Shown here: piece by piece, positions 6,657 to 9,386 of the stretch
Layout of the letters: every line of letters starts with the position of its first letter
Numbering within the stretch: the first letter of the stretch is position 1
Assembly (NCBI GenBank): GCA_030613445.1
Contig: JAUWLY010000094.1
Coordinates: 1-9,386 of the forward strand
DNA length: 9,386 bases
DNA from: Candidatus Stahliibacteriota bacterium
Lineage (GTDB): Bacteria > Hydrothermota > Tepidihabitantia > SM23-42
Direction of reading: 5' to 3'
The notes under the pieces: generated by a model
Seen by the model: only the letters and a program-made list of their open reading frames with translations
What the model was told of the DNA's origin: nothing
Database searches by the model: none
Program-made: the position numbers and the translations under genes

Positions 6657-6790
6657 GGGTCAAATCTTGACTATTGACAAATCCACCTCTAAAACGACTT
6701 TTAGAAAATACTCACCCCCCAACAAAATACGTTCCGAACAATAACATTGTTGCATAAAACCAAGAATTGTCAATAGTCAAGATTTGACCC
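6657..6790. mobile_element. MITE-like element with perfect 24-bp terminal inverted repeats
   Basis: The left end (6657-6680, beginning GGGTCAAATCTTGAC) and right end (6767-6790, ending GTCAAGATTTGACCC) are exact 24-base reverse complements bounding a 134-bp element. The 86-bp interior has no open reading frame of note and holds two small hairpins: TCTAAAA/TTTTAGA (6688-6705) and AACAAT/ATTGTT (6737-6751). This is the architecture of a non-autonomous miniature element moved by a transposase in trans. Termini of the GGGTCAAATCTTGAC type resemble, from memory, those seen next to IS200/REP-associated tyrosine transposases; this is not checked. I see no clear target duplication. It sits exactly between the terminator at 6624-6648 and the tRNA promoter at 6801. 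Confidence 0.75.
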
Positions 6791-6800
6791 CACATTTTCC

Positions 6801-6829
6801 TTGACTTCCTGAATTATTCATTATATAAT
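6801..6829 (+). promoter_or_regulatory. Near-consensus sigma70-type promoter for the tRNA-Ala/TPR unit
   Basis: TTGACT (6801-6806) and TATAAT (6824-6829) are separated by exactly 17 bp. Only one base departs from the consensus boxes. The predicted start is near 6836, about 16 bases before the tRNA. It lies 10 bp outside the right end of the inverted-repeat element. It is the only good promoter seen before the TPR gene and so may drive the whole downstream cluster. Confidence 0.85.
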
Positions 6830-6851
6830 GCCCTTAATTGTAGGAAAAAAT

Positions 6852-6924
6852 GGGGCCGTAGCCCAGTTGGGAGAGCGCTTGACTGGCAGTCAAGAGGCCA
6901 CGGGTTCGAATCCCGTCGGCTCCA
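6852..6924 (+). tRNA. tRNA-Ala, anticodon GGC
   Basis: A 73-base cloverleaf. The acceptor GGGGCCG (6852-6858) pairs with CGGCTCC (6917-6923) and includes the G3:U70 wobble that identifies alanine tRNA. The discriminator is A (6924). The anticodon stem CTTGA/TCAAG (6878-6882, 6890-6894) encloses CTGGCAG, giving anticodon GGC (6885-6887), which reads GCC and GCU. The variable loop is 5 bases. The T arm ACGGG-TTCGAAT-CCCGT (6900-6916) is perfect. The D stem GCCC/GAGC (6861-6864, 6873-6876) has a C12-A23 mismatch, where U-A is usual. The 3' CCA is not encoded, so it must be added by a nucleotidyltransferase. The next gene starts only 22 nt later. Confidence 0.96.
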
Positions 6925-6937
6925 TAACTTAAAAAAT

Positions 6938-6943
6938 GGAGGT
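6938..6943 (+). promoter_or_regulatory. Shine-Dalgarno of the TPR lipoprotein gene in a 22-nt tRNA-mRNA spacer
   Basis: GGAGGT whose GGAGG core ends 4 nt before the ATG at 6947. It sits within the 22 nt left between the tRNA 3' end (6924) and the start codon. This supports 6947 over the in-frame ATG at 6953. Confidence 0.75.
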
Positions 6944-6946
6944 ATA

Positions 6947-8149
6947 ATGAACATGATCCTAAAAGCAAGATATTTGGTTTTTGCTTTAGTAGGTTTAATT
7001 GTCATCAGTTGTGTACCTATTCAGACAACAACCAAACCGGATATTCAAAACCCCATTGTCCAACCTGCAGAAGAAAACCCTGAAGCTTTATATGCCTTTG
7101 CTCTGGAATACTACAAACAAAGCAATTTTGATGAAACGATCAATAAATGCCAGGAAGCCATAAAGATAAAACCTGATTACTATGCAGCATATATTCTTCT
7201 GGCCAAAGCTTATCGTGCCAAGCGTGACCTGGTCAATGCCGAGGCGACGTATGCCGCGGCTAAAAAAGCAGACCCTCTGGACCCAAGGGCATATGAAGGA
7301 CTCGCTGCATTGTATGCGGAAACTCAACGGTATGGCGAGGCGATCGCAGAATATCAAAGTGGTTTAATGGCTGATTCCACGAGTGTCAATCTGCTCAATG
7401 GTCTCGGTTATATCTATATGAAAACAAAAGAATACGACAAAGCCCTTTCATATTATAATAAGAGCCTTAAATATGAACCAGACAATCTTTCGACCCAGTT
7501 CGCTATCGCCTCGGTCTATATTGAAAAAGATGAACCCAACAAAGCTATTTCGTATCTCGAAGAACTGGTGAAGGTGAAACCAAAAAACCTCGAAGTAAGA
7601 GCAAAACTTGCCGAGACCCTCGTTGATTTAAAGCGTTACAAAGAAGCAGCTGTGCAGTACGAGTATCTGGTAGCGCAAGAACCTGACAACTACCTGTTCA
7701 GACTCAAATCAGGACTCGTCTATCAGCGTCTGAAGCAATATACCAAAGCAGAAGTTCAATACAAAGAGGCGCAAAAACTGGAACCTAATAAAGCCTTACC
7801 TTTATTCTATCTTGCCGATCTTTATATCTCTCGGGGTAAATATGGTGCAGCAGAAAGTTATATAAAACAAGCGCAAAAAATTGAACCGAATAACCTTTAT
7901 GCATATTTCTTGCTCGGTGATATCTATGAAAGAAGAGGATATGCTTCAAAGGCAGCCTGGGATAAAAACAAAGCGAAGAAGAACTGTTCAAAACTAAATG
8001 CCGCATTGAGCAGTTTACGGAGTGCAATTTCCTACTATTCCAAAGCCCGCGCTGATAGTAACTTCGGTCCCCATGCTGGCAAAGGAATTACGCGCGCTAA
8101 TAAATACATAAAAGGACTCGAAGAAGATAAATGGTTCTATTGTAAATAA
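6947..8149 (+). CDS. TPR-repeat lipoprotein
   Basis: A 400-residue protein with a lipoprotein signal (MNMILKARYLVFALVGLIVISC; lipobox VISC, lipidated C22), a Thr/Pro-rich linker (23-44) and then about eight to nine consecutive tetratricopeptide repeats covering residues 45-330. The repeats carry the A.G..Y...G/K.Y..A...Y..AL...P pattern, e.g. at 113-146, 147-180, 181-214, 215-248, 249-282, 283-316 and 317-336. TPR arrays form a right-handed superhelix that binds protein partners, so a periplasmic scaffold or outer-membrane assembly role (PilF/PilW- or BamD-like) is plausible, but the sequence does not decide which. The last 65 residues are an atypical Lys/Ser-rich helical region ending FYCK, with extra cysteines at 347 and 399. 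The gene follows tRNA-Ala by 22 nt with no promoter between, so it is probably processed from the same transcript; the next gene follows after 13 nt. Confidence 0.92.
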   Translation: MNMILKARYLVFALVGLIVISCVPIQTTTKPDIQNPIVQPAEENPEALYAFALEYYKQSNFDETINKCQEAIKIKPDYYAAYILLAKAYRAKRDLVNAEATYAAAKKADPLDPRAYEGLAALYAETQRYGEAIAEYQSGLMADSTSVNLLNGLGYIYMKTKEYDKALSYYNKSLKYEPDNLSTQFAIASVYIEKDEPNKAISYLEELVKVKPKNLEVRAKLAETLVDLKRYKEAAVQYEYLVAQEPDNYLFRLKSGLVYQRLKQYTKAEVQYKEAQKLEPNKALPLFYLADLYISRGKYGAAESYIKQAQKIEPNNLYAYFLLGDIYERRGYASKAAWDKNKAKKNCSKLNAALSSLRSAISYYSKARADSNFGPHAGKGITRANKYIKGLEEDKWFYCK

Positions 8150-8162
8150 CCATGGGGGAAAT

Positions 8163-8528
8163 ATGAAAAACAAAGGCATTTCTGGTTTTGGCGCCATCAT
8201 AATGATACTCATTATACTGGTAATTGCATATGGCGCTTATCAAATCTTCCGGGTCCATCTGACCCGCAGCACAATCGCGGAAAAGGTTGCACATACTGCA
8301 AGGATTGGCTATGCAATGCGGGATAATGAAATAATCAAACAGCTTACGCAAGAAGCAAAAGAGGCTAACATTACGTTGAACCCGGATTCCATTTTCATCG
8401 ATCGAACGATAACGGATTCATTGAGAATTTATGTTGCTTATGATGATTCAGCCAGTATTCTGGGATTATTCACATATTCGAAACATTTTGTTGTCGATAA
8501 GATAGAGCTGATTGAGATCAAATTCTAA
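8163..8528 (+). CDS. Small single-pass membrane protein, pilin/DUF4845-like
   Basis: A 121-residue protein with a short basic start (MKNKGISGFG), one hydrophobic segment at about 10-28 (AIIMILIILVIAYGAYQIF), then a helical part (RSTIAEKVAHTARIGYAMRDNEIIKQLTQEAKEA broken into two helices) and a beta-rich end (SIFIDRTITDSLRIYVAYDD...FVVDKIELIEI). This layout is like the DUF4845/pseudopilin-type proteins found near secretion or pilus genes, but the GFTLIE processing motif of true pilins is absent, so I treat this as similarity of architecture only. The Shine-Dalgarno GGGGGA at 8154-8159 precedes the ATG by a few bases. A small inverted repeat (ATGGTT 8131-8136 / AACCAT 8148-8153) flanks the stop of the upstream gene. 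Its stop overlaps the start of the HNH gene (TAATG), which implies coupled translation. Confidence 0.8.
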   Translation: MKNKGISGFGAIIMILIILVIAYGAYQIFRVHLTRSTIAEKVAHTARIGYAMRDNEIIKQLTQEAKEANITLNPDSIFIDRTITDSLRIYVAYDDSASILGLFTYSKHFVVDKIELIEIKF

Positions 8529-9034
8529 TGCTCCGGACGCCAGTCCTGCTGTTAAACCAGAATTATGAGCCATTAACGATATTACGCGTCAAAAGGGCGA
8601 TTACATTACTGATTTTAGATAAAGTAGACCTTATAGAAAAGGTAGATGGTATCCTAATTCACACCATCAGTATTACGTACCGCGTTCCATCAGTGATCAG
8701 GCTGAAGTATTATGTCTGCATCAAACGCAAAGAAATATCATTGACCAAGAAGAATATTATCAAACGCGATAATCATCAATGTCAATACTGCGGTAAGAAA
8801 ACCGGCATTATGACAACCGACCATATAATACCTAGAGCCCTCGGTGGAAGTGACACATGGGAGAACCTTGTGTGCGCGTGTCTGGAGTGCAACAACAGAA
8901 AAGGAAATCGGGTGCCAAAGGATGCTTCGATGAAACTATTTAGAAGATCGAAGAAACCGAATTATTTCACTTTCGTGTTGAATGAATTCGGTCCACCCAA
9001 AACCAAATGGCGGCCCTTTCTGTTTCAATCATAG
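8528..9034 (+). CDS. HNH endonuclease family protein
   Basis: A 168-residue protein of the widespread chromosomal HNH type that begins PVLLLNQNYEPL and contains PSVIRL before the nuclease core. The core shows CQYC (C85, C88), TTDHIIPRALGG (D98-H99), WENLVCACLECNNRKG (N113, C118, C121, N122): the zinc-binding cysteine pairs and the His-Asn-His-like catalytic set. HNH proteins cut or nick nucleic acids. For this family the substrate is not established to my knowledge, and it is not obviously an intron-encoded or restriction enzyme. It starts with ATG sharing its A with the previous stop (TAATG, 8526-8530), so it is translated by coupling; no separate ribosome site is visible. Location among envelope genes may be coincidental. 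Family assignment is strong; cellular role is not known. Confidence 0.93.
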   Translation: MLRTPVLLLNQNYEPLTILRVKRAITLLILDKVDLIEKVDGILIHTISITYRVPSVIRLKYYVCIKRKEISLTKKNIIKRDNHQCQYCGKKTGIMTTDHIIPRALGGSDTWENLVCACLECNNRKGNRVPKDASMKLFRRSKKPNYFTFVLNEFGPPKTKWRPFLFQS

Positions 9035-9046
9035 TACTGTGTAACA

Positions 9047-9386
9047 TTGTTAGACGTTCTTAACTTCCTGCTCTTTTTATCAATGTCGAATATGCAACAA
9101 GATATTGTAATTGAAATTCACGGTAACCGATTTTTTTCATCGCAGTACCTACTCAAAGAAAAAAACGCAACAAAAAACAGGGCTGACGTGGAAAGATTAA
9201 CAAAAACCATTATCCGCAAGTATACAGAAGCGGGGTTTGCTTTCTGTCGCATCTATCCGTCGGTTATTTACAGTGACAACAGCATTGAAAAAGTGGTTCT
9301 CATGGTAGAAGAAAATAAACGAATAATGGTCGCTGATTATCTTTTTGATATCCATGGTCGTACTGATCTAGGTCCCGTACGTAAAG
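9047..9386 (+). CDS. Start of a POTRA-domain outer-membrane assembly protein (BamA/Omp85-like), truncated by window end
   Basis: An open frame runs off the window end. The mature part, from QQDIVIEIHGNRFFSS, shows POTRA-like sequence: I.I.GN..FS at the front, LTKTIIRKYTEAGFAFCRIYPSV in the middle (the L...Y...GY/F..a.V.P pattern), VVLMVEENKRIMVADYLFDIHG (the V.E......I..I...G pattern), and then TDLGPVRK. Several POTRA domains followed by a barrel are the BamA/TamA/Omp85 layout, so the protein probably helps insert or secrete outer-membrane proteins; the barrel is not in view. The ATG at 9083 is the only ATG candidate near the front, but the hydrophobic LDVLNFLLFLS encoded just upstream in frame looks like a signal core, so TTG at 9047 is the better start, 12 nt after the HNH stop. 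No Shine-Dalgarno is visible for either. The domain call is fairly firm; the start is uncertain. Confidence 0.7.
   Translation, partial: MLDVLNFLLFLSMSNMQQDIVIEIHGNRFFSSQYLLKEKNATKNRADVERLTKTIIRKYTEAGFAFCRIYPSVIYSDNSIEKVVLMVEENKRIMVADYLFDIHGRTDLGPVRK

Noticed and set aside
6667..6710. TTGACT and TTGACA in the left inverted repeat as -35 boxes of a promoter inside the element.
   Set aside because: No acceptable -10 box lies 16-18 bp downstream on the + strand, and none is clear from the right arm on the - strand.
8528..9034. HNH protein as a homing endonuclease, phage or restriction system component.
   Set aside because: There is no intron, intein, methylase, terminase or phage gene nearby, and the N-terminal LNQNYEPL/PSVIRL features match the common chromosomal HNH family.
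9032..9100. The HNH stop TAG is the only stop between the HNH frame and the POTRA frame, suggesting read-through or a fused protein.
   Set aside because: The open gap is only 16 codons, which happens by chance about half the time, and a cytoplasmic nuclease fused to an exported outer-membrane protein makes little sense.

Overview
The window looks like part of a bacterial chromosome from a double-membraned (Gram-negative type) organism. It encodes two lipobox lipoproteins, an outer-membrane-type beta-barrel protein, a BamA/Omp85-like POTRA protein, and the Tat translocase subunit TatC. Base composition is moderately AT-rich. The mix of conserved housekeeping genes with envelope proteins I cannot name resembles genomes of uncultured candidate phyla, for example WOR-3/Stahlbacteria-like lineages. 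That placement is a guess from general appearance, not a measured result.

Layout on the + strand; every gene I support is on +. (1) 2-685: 3' end of uvrA. (2) 686-1026: a non-coding stretch with a compact REPIN-like structured element (725-805) and a 12-bp palindrome just before the next gene. (3) 1027-1647: small barrel-like envelope protein. (4) 1648-1854: non-coding, with a perfect 26-bp palindrome, a smaller hairpin and a good promoter whose predicted start falls on the A of the next ATG. (5) 1855-5628: a probable operon of nnr (NAD(P)HX repair), a secreted beta-propeller-like protein and tatC, ending in a hairpin that holds the tatC stop codon in its loop. (6) 5692-6609: an unrecognised lipoprotein as a single-gene unit, closed by a strong terminator hairpin. 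(7) 6657-6790: a MITE-like element with perfect 24-bp terminal inverted repeats. (8) 6801-9386: a near-consensus promoter, tRNA-Ala(GGC), a TPR lipoprotein, a one-pass pilin/DUF4845-like protein, an HNH nuclease, and the start of a POTRA/Omp85-type protein that runs off the window.

Functionally the window joins DNA repair (UvrA), cofactor repair (Nnr) and envelope biogenesis or export (TatC, TPR lipoprotein, POTRA protein, barrel protein). Translation starts fall into two classes. Three envelope genes (1027, 5692, 6947) have a GGAGGTA-type Shine-Dalgarno about 4 nt before ATG. The genes at 1855, 3416, 4909, 8528 and about 9047 lack one and seem to rely on leaderless or coupled initiation. The clearest unusual points are the predicted leaderless nnr transcript, the tRNA-Ala/TPR-lipoprotein dicistron with only 22 nt between them, and three structurally different intergenic repeat-like elements within 7 kb. 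I see no CRISPR array, transposase gene, phage gene or obvious defence system.
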